64,000 bases of DNA from Tomocerus qinae (taxonomy: Eukaryota; Arthropoda; Collembola; Entomobryomorpha; Tomoceridae): the NCBI GenBank assembly GCA_020055645.1, contig CM034547.1:67552884-67616883 (forward strand), in the 5' to 3' direction. This document shows positions 37,076-48,900 of the stretch, piece by piece. The notes under the pieces are model-generated. The model ran no database searches and was not told the DNA's origin. It was given only the letters and a program-made list of their open reading frames with translations. The position numbers were made by a program, and so were the translations under genes. How positions within the stretch are numbered: position 1 is the stretch's first letter; each line of letters begins with the position of its first letter.

Positions 37076-38630
37076 AAAACCTACAGCAAGCCGTAACAGA
37101 AGCTCGCCTGAGTAAAGTTTACCGTGTACACATTTTGGTAGCGAAAAGTTACACAAAACCGAGCGTACGGATTTTGATCAAACTTTCAGAATTGAGTCTT
37201 TATGTATGTAGATACAACATACCGTATATTAAAAATTCAGACATTGATATTATAAGGAAACGAAGCTATATCATTTGAAATATCAACATAAAATCAAAGT
37301 TGATGATTGTTGACAATGAAAAGCAACTGAAAATCAAAATTGATTAATGTTGACTATGAAAATTTACAGAAAATCAAAATTGATTAATTTTGAATATGAA
37401 AATCAACAGAAAATCAAAATTGATTAATGTTGACAATGAAAATCAATAGAAAATCAAAATTGATAAATGTTGACTATGAAAATCAACAAAAAATCAATAT
37501 TGATTAATGTTGACTATCAAAATCTATACAAAATCAAAATATATTAATATCAACTATCAAGATCAATGCATAAGAAAATATATTAATATGGACTATCAAA
37601 GTCAATACATATTGAAAATATATTAATATTGACTATCAAAGTCAATACATAATGAAAATATATTAATATTGACTGTTAAAATCAAGACAAACTTGAAACA
37701 GATTCGTTATTTTATTTTTGTTGGTAATTTTCCGTTTTTGCTATTTTATAATTTCAGTTTTAGTAGAAGCGGTATGATATAGTTTATACTATCCTCTAAC
37801 AATTTATTGGAAACGGTATTACAATTTTCAATGCCCATTTTTCTACCTTGATTATCAAAATGAAGACAAAGTGAGCGCGCGGTATCTCAGCAACCAATGA
37901 ACCGATTAACCCCAAAATCAATAGGGATCGTCAGTCGTGCATAGGCATTGTATTTGCCAAGTTTGGTCAATATCCGTCTTTGTGTTCGAAAGTTATCGTG
38001 GGTACGGACGGACGGACGTACGGACTGTAAGATTCTATAAGCTGCCTTATTCAGGCGAGCTAAAATTGAATAAAATCCAAAATAGATTTTTTCCATAGTC
38101 TAATAGTTATTTTCCGGTTTAATTTGCTATATTATAAAATCTCAAATTTGGTAGAAGCGGATTGAAATATTTTATACTATCACGCTAACAATTTATAGGA
38201 AACGCCATTGAGCTTTTTAATGTCTATTAAACGCCAAATTTTCACTTTGACTATCAACATGAAGACAAAGTGAGCGCGCGGCATCTCGGCAACCAATGGA
38301 CCGATTTATCCCAAAATCAATAGGGATCGTCACCATTACATAGGCATTGTTTCTGCCAAGTTTGGTTAACTTCCGTCTTTGCTTTCGAAAGTTATCGTGG
38401 GGACGGACGTACGGACAGACTGTGCGGTTCTATAAGCTCGCTTCATCAGGCGAGCTAAAAATCTAAATGCGCATGCTTCTAAACCACCGAAATGAGTTGC
38501 TTCATAATAGTCAGCTATTGTCAGCAATCTCAACTGCGTGAAAATTGTTCTGTTCTGTGGCGATCAGCGAGTCTACCAACTAAAACCTACAGCAAGCCGT
38601 AACAGAAGCTCGCCTGAGTAAAGGTTGCAT
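37060..38630. repeat. composite repeat with 40-bp array and 'acggacgg' core, copy A
   Basis: It begins and ends with the same block 'cctacagcaagccgtaacag' (about 37080 and 38587). Then comes an array of about 40-bp units ('aaatcaaaattgattaatgt', 37290-37680), then two tandem copies of a 360-400 bp module (about 37755-38080 and 38125-38460) containing 'gtgagcgcgcgg', 'aatagggatcgtca', 'gttatcgtgg' and 'aggcgagct'. The same modules lie inverted at 45330-46460. It is non-coding and of unknown class. Confidence 0.7.
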
Positions 38631-39257
38631 TTTGGAAGGTACCCGACATAGGTACATTACGTGTGTTGGACTTCGGGTAAACTGCTTTGGAGTACATTTT
38701 CGAAAACATTAGTTTACGTGGTGGCTACTCTGGCTTACTACAGATATTAGGTGCACATAGGTGAGGGTAAAATAGAGTTCAGTCTTCTATTCTCCATACC
38801 GTAAGCGAAGCGGTAAGATTTAATTTTCTTTGGCAGAAGGAGGACTTTTCATTCACTCTCTAAGCTTACTTACACGTGGCAAATAGGCACCAGCTGTGAA
38901 CTCAATTCAAACTACCAATGTTCCAACTCTAATTCCAAGTTTTCATTTCAAAGCCGAAGCCGATTGTTAAGAATGTTAAGTTAACACATTCAAAGAGTAG
39001 TGGACAATAGACATTACTTTAGGGTTACACGTCAACCGCTGGCTGGACTATCGGAGCAGAGCAGACTCAGACACTACTACACTCTACACACTTGTCACTT
39101 CACACTTGGTGTTGTTGATGTCATTATCGGATCAATTCTGGTCGACGTACTCTGGTTAGTATCTGACGTTTCCACCCTCCCCACCCCCGAAGGGGGGTAT
39201 GGGACAAATTGACATTCCACCGGTTTTAGACCTAAAATCGGTCATTATGTTTATTAT

Positions 39258-39835
39258 GGCTGAATTTAGGCAGCGGTACCTCGTTGCCGGTGTTGCCGTT
39301 GTTGCCGGTGTTGCCGGTACACATTGTTGCCAAATAACTTTCTTACCGGCGACACCGGCAACACCGGCAACAACGGCGACACATTCCACATGCCCATCTG
39401 ATTGCCTTTATCACTTATAGTTTAATATATAATTGAACAAGCGGTCCATATATTCCGGATATAACAAACATGAAACATAACATAAATGAAATAAACAAAT
39501 TCGACAGTTATCATTATGAGTAAAAAATTATTATGTTATGTTCGTTATATTCAAATCTGATAGAATGTCAATTTTCCCCAGATCCCTCCTTATTTGTTTA
39601 ATTCATTTAGGTTAGGTTTATTATATCCGCATTATATGGACGGCTAGATCTATATTAATTTATTATATATTATACTACATAATATAAGTCATAAATGCAA
39701 TCAGATGGGTATGTGGAATGTGTTGCCGGTGTCGCCGTTGTTGCCGGTGTTGCCGGTGTTGCCGTTAAGAAAGTTATTTGGCAACAATGTGTACCGGCAA
39801 CACCGGCAACGAGGTACCGCTGCCTAAATTCAGCC
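39258..39835. mobile_element. hAT-type MITE, GGCTGAATTTAGGC family, copy 2
   Basis: The ends GGCTGAATTTAGGCAGCGG and its reverse complement flank arms of about 160 bp made largely of GTTGCCG repeats. The unique centre is about 260 bp. The flanks TTTATTAT and TTTATTTC are a partly decayed 8-bp target duplication (6 of 8 match). It is non-coding. Confidence 0.75.
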
Positions 39836-40253
39836 TTTATTTCATTTAGGTTAGGTTAGGTTACGGGGTTGGGGTGGGGAGGGTGGAAACGTGACCTTTA
39901 GGTCATGTCCGGAAAAGATCCGATGAAACATTGGGGTGTCACTGAATGTACAGCTACGACCAACAACTCATCTGGTCAAATTTTATTTCATTTAGTTCCC
40001 TTAGTTAGTATGTTTTAACACTTACAACTTAAGGTTTTTTGATCTTATGTCTTATCTTCATCTGTTGTTTATCATATCAGTCATGTCACCGAAAGAATAA
40101 CGGGCTAAATCCTTAGGTTAAGGTTAAGGTTTGGCTTAGGGTAAGGTTTGGTTTTCTAAATTGCACCAACTTCTATGTTAGGCTTTTTCATTATGCTACC
40201 TTCGATTTTCATTTTTAATTAGTTAGTTTTAAAAAAATGCTAATTGTGACCAC

Positions 40254-40837
40254 CAGAGATCGCAATTTGGAAGAGTATTGAGAAGGGCCTACTCTTTTCT
40301 CATTTTGAAAATCAAAAATTCTCAACTCAACCTCTCAATACTCTTTTTGTCTTAAGGCCATGCTCAACTCAACCTCTCAATACTCTTTTCACCAAACGGC
40401 CATACTCAACTCAATCTCTCAATACTCTTTTTTTCAAAAAGCCGTACTCAAGAGAACACTCTTTACTCTTTGAGAAAGAGTGCATTTGAGAGAGAGCCAC
40501 TCATGTTCTCAAAAATGAGAAATAAGAACTGATTGCGACCTAGAGATCGCAATTTGGAAGAGTATTGAGAAGGGCCTACTCTTTTCTCATTTTGAAAATC
40601 AAAAATTCTCAACTCAACCTCTCAATACTCTTTTTGTCTTAAGGCCATGCTCAACTCAACCTCTCAATACTCTTTTCACCAAACGGCCATACTCAACTCA
40701 ATCTCTCAATACTCATTTTGTCAAAAGGCCGTACTCAAGAGAACACTCTTTACTCTTTGAGAAAGAGTGGTAAAGAGTGCATCTGAGAGCCACTCATGTT
40801 CTCAAAAATGAGAAATGAGAACTGATTGCGATCTCTG
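40254..40837. mobile_element. 584-bp hAT-type MITE with internal tandem duplication
   Basis: The inverted ends are CAGAGATCGCAAT and ATTGCGATCTCTG, flanked by direct repeats GTGACCAC (40246-40253 and 40838-40845). The body is a near-perfect 287-bp tandem duplication (units at about 40261 and 40548) full of 'caatactctt' and 'gagaaagagtg'. It is inserted into one unit of the neighbouring 64-bp tandem repeat, whose intact units carry the unduplicated GTGACCAC. It is non-coding. Confidence 0.85.
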
Positions 40838-40845
40838 GTGACCAC

Positions 40846-41035
40846 GTCCCATGTTCGATTTCCATCAATTTTAATTAGGTTAGGTTTAAAAAATGCTAAT
40901 TGTGACCACGTGCCATGTTTAATTTTCATCAATTTTAATTAGGTTAGGTTTAAAAAATGCTAATGTTGACCATGTGCCATGTTCAATTTCAATTAATATT
41001 AATTAGGTTAGGTTTAAAAAAGCAAGTTATGACCG
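40846..41035. repeat. 64-bp tandem repeat, three intact units plus one split
   Basis: 'ttaattaggttaggttta' followed by 'aaaaatgcta', then 'gtgaccacgtgcc', recurs about every 64 bp. One further unit is split by the MITE at 40254-40837. Confidence 0.75.
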
Positions 41036-41181
41036 CGTGCCCCTAACTAAATCAAAAATGATGAAAAATTGAAGTCAGAAGTTAGAACAATGGAAAAACC
41101 CAAAATAGAAGTTAAAGTGTAATTTAGAATTTTAAAAAACCAAACCTACATAATCTTATAAGTTACATTGCCATAGTTACA

Positions 41182-42117
41182 GGCTGAATTTAGGCAGCGG
41201 TACTTTTTTGCCACTGCCCCCGCTGTTGCCACTAGGGGGTAAGTGGGGTCAGCGGCAACAGCATAAAAGCGGAAACAGTGGCAACAGTGGCGACACACAA
41301 AAACCACAGGTGGCAACAGCGGCGACACGCAAAATCCACTAGCGGCGACACAGCTAAAACCACTAGCGACAACAGAGACACATTAATCTGATTTCCTCTG
41401 TTGCCGCTAAACTTAATATAAGCCAATGGACTGCTGCTCTGAGCTCAATGCTCAACAGCGGCAACAGAGGATATCAGGCAGATTAATGTGTCGGCTGAAT
41501 TTAGGCACCAGGATCTCGTTGCCTCAATTGCCGCCGTTACCCCATGCTTAGTCACTTTACCTATTACTTCAATATGTTGCCTCCCGTCACTATTTTTGCC
41601 TCTTTTTTTGACCTAACCTAATAAAAAATAAACTGTTTTATTGTTAATGCATAACGAAAATGTAGCAGCATGTTTATTTTTAATTAGGTTAGGTCAAAAA
41701 AGATGCAAAAATAGTGACGGGAGGCAAATGGAAAAGACTATAGGTGAATTGGCTTAACTTGGGGCAACGGGGGCAATTGAAGCAACGAGATCCCGCTGCC
41801 TAAATTCAGCCAATATGTCTCTGTTGCCGCTAGTGGTTTTAGCTGTGTCGCCGCTGTTGCCGCTAGTGGACTTTGCGTGTCGCCGCTAGTGGTTGTACCG
41901 TGTCGCCGCTGTTGCCGCTAGTGGTTGTACCGTGTCGCCGCTGTTGCCGCTAGTGGTTGTACCGTGTCGCCGCTGTTGCCGCTAGTGGTTGTACCGTGTC
42001 GCCGCTGTTGCCACTGTCTCCGCTATTATGTTGTTGCCGCTAACCCCCCAAATCTCCCAGAGGCAACAGGCGACAGCGGGGACAGTGGCAACAAAGTACC
42101 GCTGCCTAAATTCAGCC
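41182..42117. mobile_element. hAT-type MITE, GGCTGAATTTAGGC family, copy 3 (host of a nested copy)
   Basis: The ends are GGCTGAATTTAGGCAGCGG and its inverse, with a perfect 8-bp target duplication TAGTTACA (41174-41181 and 42118-42125). The arms carry 'gttgccgctagtgg' repeats, including a 32-bp tandem array at 41890-42010. A second family member is inserted at 41493-41811. It is non-coding. Confidence 0.9.
41493..41811. mobile_element. hAT-type MITE, GGCTGAATTTAGGC family, nested copy 4
   Basis: A 319-bp element inside copy 3. The ends are GGCTGAATTTAGGCACCAG and ...CCGCTGCCTAAATTCAGCC. The flanks AATGTGTC and AATATGTC are an 8-bp duplication with one mismatch. The interior has 'cctaacctaat' and its inverse, as in copy 5, so copies 4 and 5 form a shorter subfamily. 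Confidence 0.85.
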
Positions 42118-42309
42118 TAGTTACAAGTAAATTCACCATGAAGAGCAAAACAACGATGTCCTAAAGAACTTGTAACTCTTCGTTTTCTAAAAATATGGGC
42201 ATCGAAATAGTCATATTTTCAACTTTAACCGACCATAACTTTCTTATTTGTGGGGTTCCCCCAAAACCCAATACCATATTCGTGATGTACTCGACAAGAT
42301 CTTTCGAAT

Positions 42310-42510
42310 GAGCTATATATCGGTTGCCCGCTAACCAGGTTAGTGGGGTCAAAAATTAATGACTGCTCGCTAACTAAGTTAGGACTTTTTTTTCGCGCCA
42401 AAACATTGAAGTGAATACCCTTTCTTAGCGCTTGTGTCCGCGCCGCGCTGCCTGTCCTGCTAACCTAATATTTTTTTGCCTGCCCGGTAACGAGGTTAGC
42501 GAAAATAGAT
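42310..42510. repeat. 'gcccggtaac..aggttag' repeat fragment
   Basis: 'gcccgctaaccaggttag' (42327) and 'gcctgcccggtaacgaggtt' (42479) match the motifs at 11860-12090. It is a degenerate non-coding repeat next to the COG4 promoter region. Confidence 0.5.
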
Positions 42511-42649
42511 TTTCTGTATGCCTGAATTAGTTAATATTTAAACTATAAACTGATCAACTTTGTCTCTGTTAATGTTAACTCGCGCAGTGTTTAAATTTCT
42601 TTTATCTTCGCTCCATGTCCAGGGCCGAAACGCTAGAGAAAGAGATTCA

Positions 42650-42680
42650 TTCGTTCATTGGCCAGTGGCCAATGAACGAA
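42650..42680. repeat. 31-bp perfect palindrome upstream of COG4
   Basis: TTCGTTCATTGGCCA, a central G, then TGGCCAATGAACGAA. It lies 230 bp before the COG4 start codon and contains two back-to-back CCAAT-box cores (ATTGG and CCAAT), so a promoter role is possible but unproven. Confidence 0.5.
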
Positions 42681-42909
42681 GACATTTATTGTCTGCATTT
42701 TGCAAAAACATTATATATTCAAATTACTTTGTTTTGTTTTGTTTTTAATCTTACAGTGAATCTTGATCTGGAGGGACTACCAGTGACCAGTGTCAAGTGT
42801 GGTAACTGACGGAATCTGACTGGTATTATTGATTATTATAATAATCCGCAACACCAATGACACAACATCAATGAAAATTACTGCTGACTGAAAAGTGAAA
42901 AGGTCCAGC

Positions 42910-45900
42910 ATGTCTTACGATCACTATCGTGTTTATTTGTCTGAAATAAACAATTTGGAAGATATTGAAGCGCTTCAAATAAAATTAGATGAACAAGAGG
43001 TGAGCCACTTTAATTAATTACATTTTTTAAATTCCAGAGCATCATCATATTATTATATAAACACTGTGGGAAGGCTTCCCACTGGGAAACAGAAGCAAAG
43101 TAGACCTTTGTTTTCGTATTTAAATACCAATAATCAATCTTATTCAATGACATTTTGTGGAATGGAGCAATTTGATTGGATATCTCTGTGTAACGAAATA
43201 TTACCCAATTGGGACATCTTAGCCACAATGTGAAATTGTAGCAATGCACAGCGTTTATCTATAATTTTACCTAACTATAGTTTGATTCAGAAAATTAGAA
43301 GGGAAAAGATATAAAAGGTTAGGTGGCTGGTCCGGTTTTCAAAATCCGAAATGATACAGTACTACCACAGTACTTCTTTAACGAAAGGCTTCGTCTCTAT
43401 CTGAATTGGTTGAGTGGCTGACTATCAATATGCATTTTAAACATGTTTCTCTACAGGCTCTATTTCTTCCAAAAGAGTGAAAACATAAGAGATCACGCAG
43501 GCTGGGAACCGATTGTTACAGACGATGTTGACAATTTCAGCATCTACTCTACTTTAGAATATGAGAAAACTAATTTCTCGAATTTTATAAATAAAATTGT
43601 CTTACTACATAACATAACTTAAATATAACTTAAATAAATAATTTAATATAATGTAATAATATAACCCTTCCTTACAGTATTTTTGTAAGTTTGGATCAGA
43701 GCTACACTATACAGTAAACATATAAATTTTATATAAATGTAAATATTGAAATGAGAGGATCCTATAATATTTTTTATAGGATTTTTAAGATTAACTTTTC
43801 CGTATAAAAAGCAGAACATATAAATTATTTGGACATTTAGTTGACATCGTTGACATTATAGCGCAGTCATATCTAAATATATTTTACTGCTAAATTTATA
43901 CTAAAAAATTGTTGCTTAATTACTATTACTATTACAACAATTTAACCTGGTTTGGATTTTCAGAAAATAACTTGGAGTCGTTACAATTACTGAGCGAATA
44001 ATATTCTGTATGTACGATTGCAAAGGTGTTCCCACAGAACACTAAATGGCAACTTTGACTGGTGTTCTCTTTTTCTAAAATATTTTCTATCCCCGCTTCA
44101 GGAATTAATTGAATTACTATTATATTTTTCCTATAAAATGCTTTGTTTTTCAAAGAAGATAGTTGCAAGTGAATTAGCAGTAAACGCACAGGGAGAGTTT
44201 TTGAAGGAAATTGTAAATTTACGAGTTTAATTTATATCTTGGTATCTAAATAATGCCTTGTTTTCGAGTTTTTCTGGTATTCTCAAGGTATATTTCTCCA
44301 GGTTTTTACCTGTTATATTTTTTATTTTTGGAACCTTGGACTATCAAGGAACAAAAGGTGGTTTCTAGATTTTCAATATAGTTGCTTTAAATGCATTTAA
44401 AAAAATGAAATTCTCAAAAAAATGTTTTATAAAACGTTGATGTTTTTGCCCCATTTAAAGCAACTATATCAAAAATCCAGAAACCACCTTTTGTTCCTTG
44501 ATAGTCCACGGTTCCAAAAATGCAGGTCCCAGAAAAATCGTGCTCCTCCGGGAGAAATAGTAGCCGATGTAAAAAAAATTAATATGCATTTTGATGGTTC
44601 CTTATGGTTGCTATGCAGGCACAAAGTAAAACCTTAAAAATCAAACTCTGATGAAAATGAGTAACTTTTTTAAACTTATATATAGATTGAGTGCGATGAA
44701 AAAATTAAAGAGCTTTTAAAATGTCGAAGTGACATAGAAATTCAATTGAAAGCTGTTAGCAAACGGTTATCAAGTTTGAAGCCTGTTGAGTCAGAGGCGG
44801 AGCACTTCGCGGAGGTCATTAAAAGCACTGCTGTTTTGGCTGAGGATGTCAGCGCTAAAGTTCGTCAGTTAGATAAAGCAAAGGTTTGTCAATTTTCTAA
44901 TGTTTTAGGAATTTTATAATAATTTCAATAATTTCCGGTAAAACGTTTTTATAGAATCGAGTTTCGGAATGCCAGCAGCGTGTAAATGATCTTTTAGACT
45001 TGCAACAGTGCAGCGAAGGGGTTGCTACCGCCATGCAGAATGAAGACTTCGAAAAAGCAGCTGCGCATGTACATAGATTTTTAACTATGGATGAAACTCT
45101 TCTTAAACATACTGCAAGAGATGTGTCTGAAGGTAAGAACAACAATGAAATTGAATGTGTGCTACGTGTACCCTACTGCCCTATTCAGCGATCGTGTTCA
45201 GCTCATGTATGTATAATCCTATTATTTTTTGGTCGTGCACGATCGTGGTTGGCACAGCAGTGCAGTGAGGTCCTGGTGGGTGCACCCACCCAGACCTATT
45301 GTTCCAAATAGTATAGTACTGTGTACTGTGTAGTACTGTTGATTTTCATAGTAAACATTAATCTATTTGGATTTTCTGTTGATTTTCATAGTAAACATTA
45401 ATCTATTTGGATTTTCTGTTGATTTTCATAGTAAACATTAATCTATTTGGATTTTCTGTTGATTTTCATAGTAAACATTAATCTATTTGGATTTTCTGTT
45501 GATTTTCATAGTAAACATTAATCTATTTGGATTTTCTGTTGATTTTCATAGTAAACATTAATCTATTTGGATTTTCTGTTGATTTTCATAGTCAACATTA
45601 ATCTACAATGATTTTCTATTGATTTTGATGGTCATCATTAATCAATTTAGATTTTTAGCTCGCCTGACGAGCTTATAGAACCGCAAAGTCTGTTAGTCCG
45701 TTCGTCCGTACCCCGGTACCCACCATAACTTTCGAACGCAATGGCAGAAGTTGACCACTAAGTCACTGACGATCCCTATTGATTTTGGCATAAATCGGTA
45801 CATAGGTTGCTGAGATACCGCGCGCTTACTTTGTCTTCATTGTTTGATAGTCAAAGAGAAAAATGGGCACTGAAGATTACGAAGATTACAATAGCGTTTT

Positions 45901-48900
45901 CTATAAATTGTTAGGATTATAGTATAAAATATATCATACCGCTTCTACTAAAACGGAAATTTTATAATAAAATAACAAAAACGGAAAATTACCTTCAAAA
46001 GTAAAATAACGAATCTGTTTTAAGTTTGTCTTAATTTTAATAGTCAAATTAATATATTATCATTATGTATTGACTTTTATAGTTTACTTTCATTATATAT
46101 CGACTTTGATAGTCAACATTAATCTATTTTGATTTTCTGTTGATTTTGATAGTCAAAATTAATCAATTTTGATTCTCTGTTGATTTTGATAGTCAAAATT
46201 AATCTATTTTGATTTTCTGTTGATTTTGATAGCCAACATTAATCTATTTAGATTTTCTGTTGATTTTGTTAGCCAAAATTAGTTTGTTAATGTATCTTTT
46301 CCACTATTATTATACCAAAGATGTGCACACGGTCCCATTTACTCAGGCGAGCTTCTGGTACGGCTTGCTGTAGGTTTTACTATTATTCTACAAAACATGT
46401 GCACACGGTCCCGTTTACTCAGGCGAGCTTCTGTTGCGGCTTGCTGTAGGTTTTATTTTTAATTCACCAAATTTAAAATTTTTTTAACTACTAAATGAGA
46501 TCAAACGTCTCAGGTCGAAATCTTGATGCATCTTTCCATAAATTGCACGATGCCGAAGACCAACTAAAAAGAGTCGTTAGCGCTAAATTTGACGAAGCTG
46601 TACGTGATGAGGACTTGGCTTCTGTGGAACGCTTTTTCAAAATTTTTCCTTTGTTGAATATGCACGACGACGGTCTTCGCCGGTTTACAAACTATTTGTC
46701 CTCTAAGGTGTGCAGTAAATTTATAGCATTGAAATAAGTTTTTTAAATGGTCGGATGATGCTAGATTAAATGAAATTTTACATTTGTGTTTTAGCTACGA
46801 GACAGCTCGCAAAAAAACTTAAATGAAGCTAAAATAACAAAAGATGGAGATAAACGTGCCAGTGTTATATATGCTGATACTCTAACTCTTTTATTCGAAG
46901 GAATTGCTCGTATAGTTGAAATTCATCAACCATTGATTGAAACGTATTACGGTAAACCCAATGTTAATATTATTACGTTAGTAAATTTCCATTCGTGTAT
47001 ACATCAATTTGCTGATAATTATGTTTGATCAACCTATAGGACCTGGAAGAATGCTTTCAGTTATGGAATATCTGCAGAAAGAATGTGACTTCCAAGGCAA
47101 GATGGTTGTTGAAGAATTTCGGAAAAACCGGGACTTTAGTCGAAAAGTCCATTTAGTTTCTTCTTTCATGAATCAAAAAGGAGAATCGAAAATCAACCCC
47201 AAAGATGTCGATTTAGTACTTAGTGAGCTTACATTGTTAAATGCCAGGACAGAATTATATTCCCGATTTGTTCGTCGCCGAGTTGTGGTGACTATATATT
47301 TGATGTTGCAAAGTTACAACTTTTCCTTCTTCAATCATATAAGACTTTCTAGTAGTGCTTTGTCTAAATTCACTTTAAATTGGACATTCTATTCTTTCTT
47401 TCAGTCTGACATTGATGTTTCTATAACTGACGAGGGAGAAAAAAGTCAAAAGCTCGCAAGTTTGGATAGATTATTGAAAGATAGTGAAACTTTCCGTACT
47501 ATGCAAGTGCTATTGGGTCAATACATTCTGTTGGAACAATTTTTTATGGCTCAAAGTGTTCAAAAAGTAAGTTGAATGAAAGTGAAATATTGAAAAGTAA
47601 TGACAAGGATACATACAAGGGGCAAGGGGATACCAATAAAAGTAAACCATCCATACAAAAGAAACCAGCAATATAGCTTCGCATATTCTATAATATAATC
47701 GCGCAAATACCTGACTATCTATGTCTTGGTAGGAGAGCCTAGGAAACCTGTATTTCTTACGTAACCTAAAACCCCCTCTCCTAAGTGTAGCGCAAGTGCT
47801 AGCTCTAGCTGTAACTCTGTTGGACATCGCCTCCTCCCATCAACTAAACGTAACATATGCACGTCCCATGAAAGCACAAAAGCAAAATGCGCATGCTCCC
47901 TCCCTCTAAGAAGACAGTTCGTTTTCCAAAATCCCGGATTCATATTTTTCTGATTTTAAAGGGGAACATTCTGGGGTGTTTATTAAAAAAAATAGTATTT
48001 TATTATTTTCTGTATTGGACACTACGAAATACAGTTATTATTTGGGTTTAGGAACTTTTCCATTTGACTCGGAATTGTTTTTATTACTGTGATGGGTGGC
48101 CGTTTAATTTTTCTTGAGTGCCAGGTTCGCCCCTTTGCTGGGTTCACTAGTTAAATTATATTCACGTTGCTTAATGGGAGTTGGGACTTTATCCAGAGAT
48201 TTATAATCGAACATAATATATATAATAGAATCGATTATATATCGTAGCGAGTAAGTTTTATTTCATGATGTGTTTATATTTTATTATAAACAGGCTGTAG
48301 AAATGGATAACCTAATCGAAGCTTCGGGCGAAGACAGCTTTGTTCTTTCTAGTATGACCGATGATGTATTTTTTATTGTGAAGAAATGTATTCGACGAAG
48401 TTTGGCAAGTCAGAGTGTTGATGGTGTTTGTGCGGTAATAAACAATGCATGTGGAATTCTTGAATCGGATTTTGCTGATTTACTTCTAACTCAGCTTAGA
48501 CAAGGTATGAAATAAATATTGTATTTCTGTATAGACATCTTAATTTTTTCTCTCTTCGATTGAAAAAATACGCTTTATCATCACTGCCACCAATACATAA
48601 TGTCTGCATGCAAGGTGTATTTAAAGAAGGCTCATAGGAGGCAATTCACCTTCCCCCCGCCGAAATCCAAGATAAATATTATATGATTTTTAAGCTATTT
48701 TTGTCAGATTTTGGACAAAAACGCCAAAATTTATCGTCAGAGGTGGTTGTGAAAGGGAAAGTGACACTCAAAATCTAGCTTAATGGTTGTAGGATGGCAA
48801 AATTGGTCTCTAGAATCACAGAACTATCTGGTTTAGGTCTGGTGCCTTAAGCCTTACATATCCTGATATCCTCTGACTTCTAGATATTGCAAGTCATTGC

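Noticed and set aside
39598-39870. Short runs of TTAGG, the common arthropod telomere unit
   Set aside because: Only two or three units in a row, and the motif recurs inside tandem repeats and MITEs (40.9, 41.6, 52.9 kb), so it is part of those repeats and not telomeric DNA.
46493-46513. COG4 exon 4 starting at the nearer acceptor (aaatgag)
   Set aside because: It puts the exon in the wrong phase; the acceptor gtctcag at 46513 restores the frame and the conserved [18 protein letters not shown] stretch.
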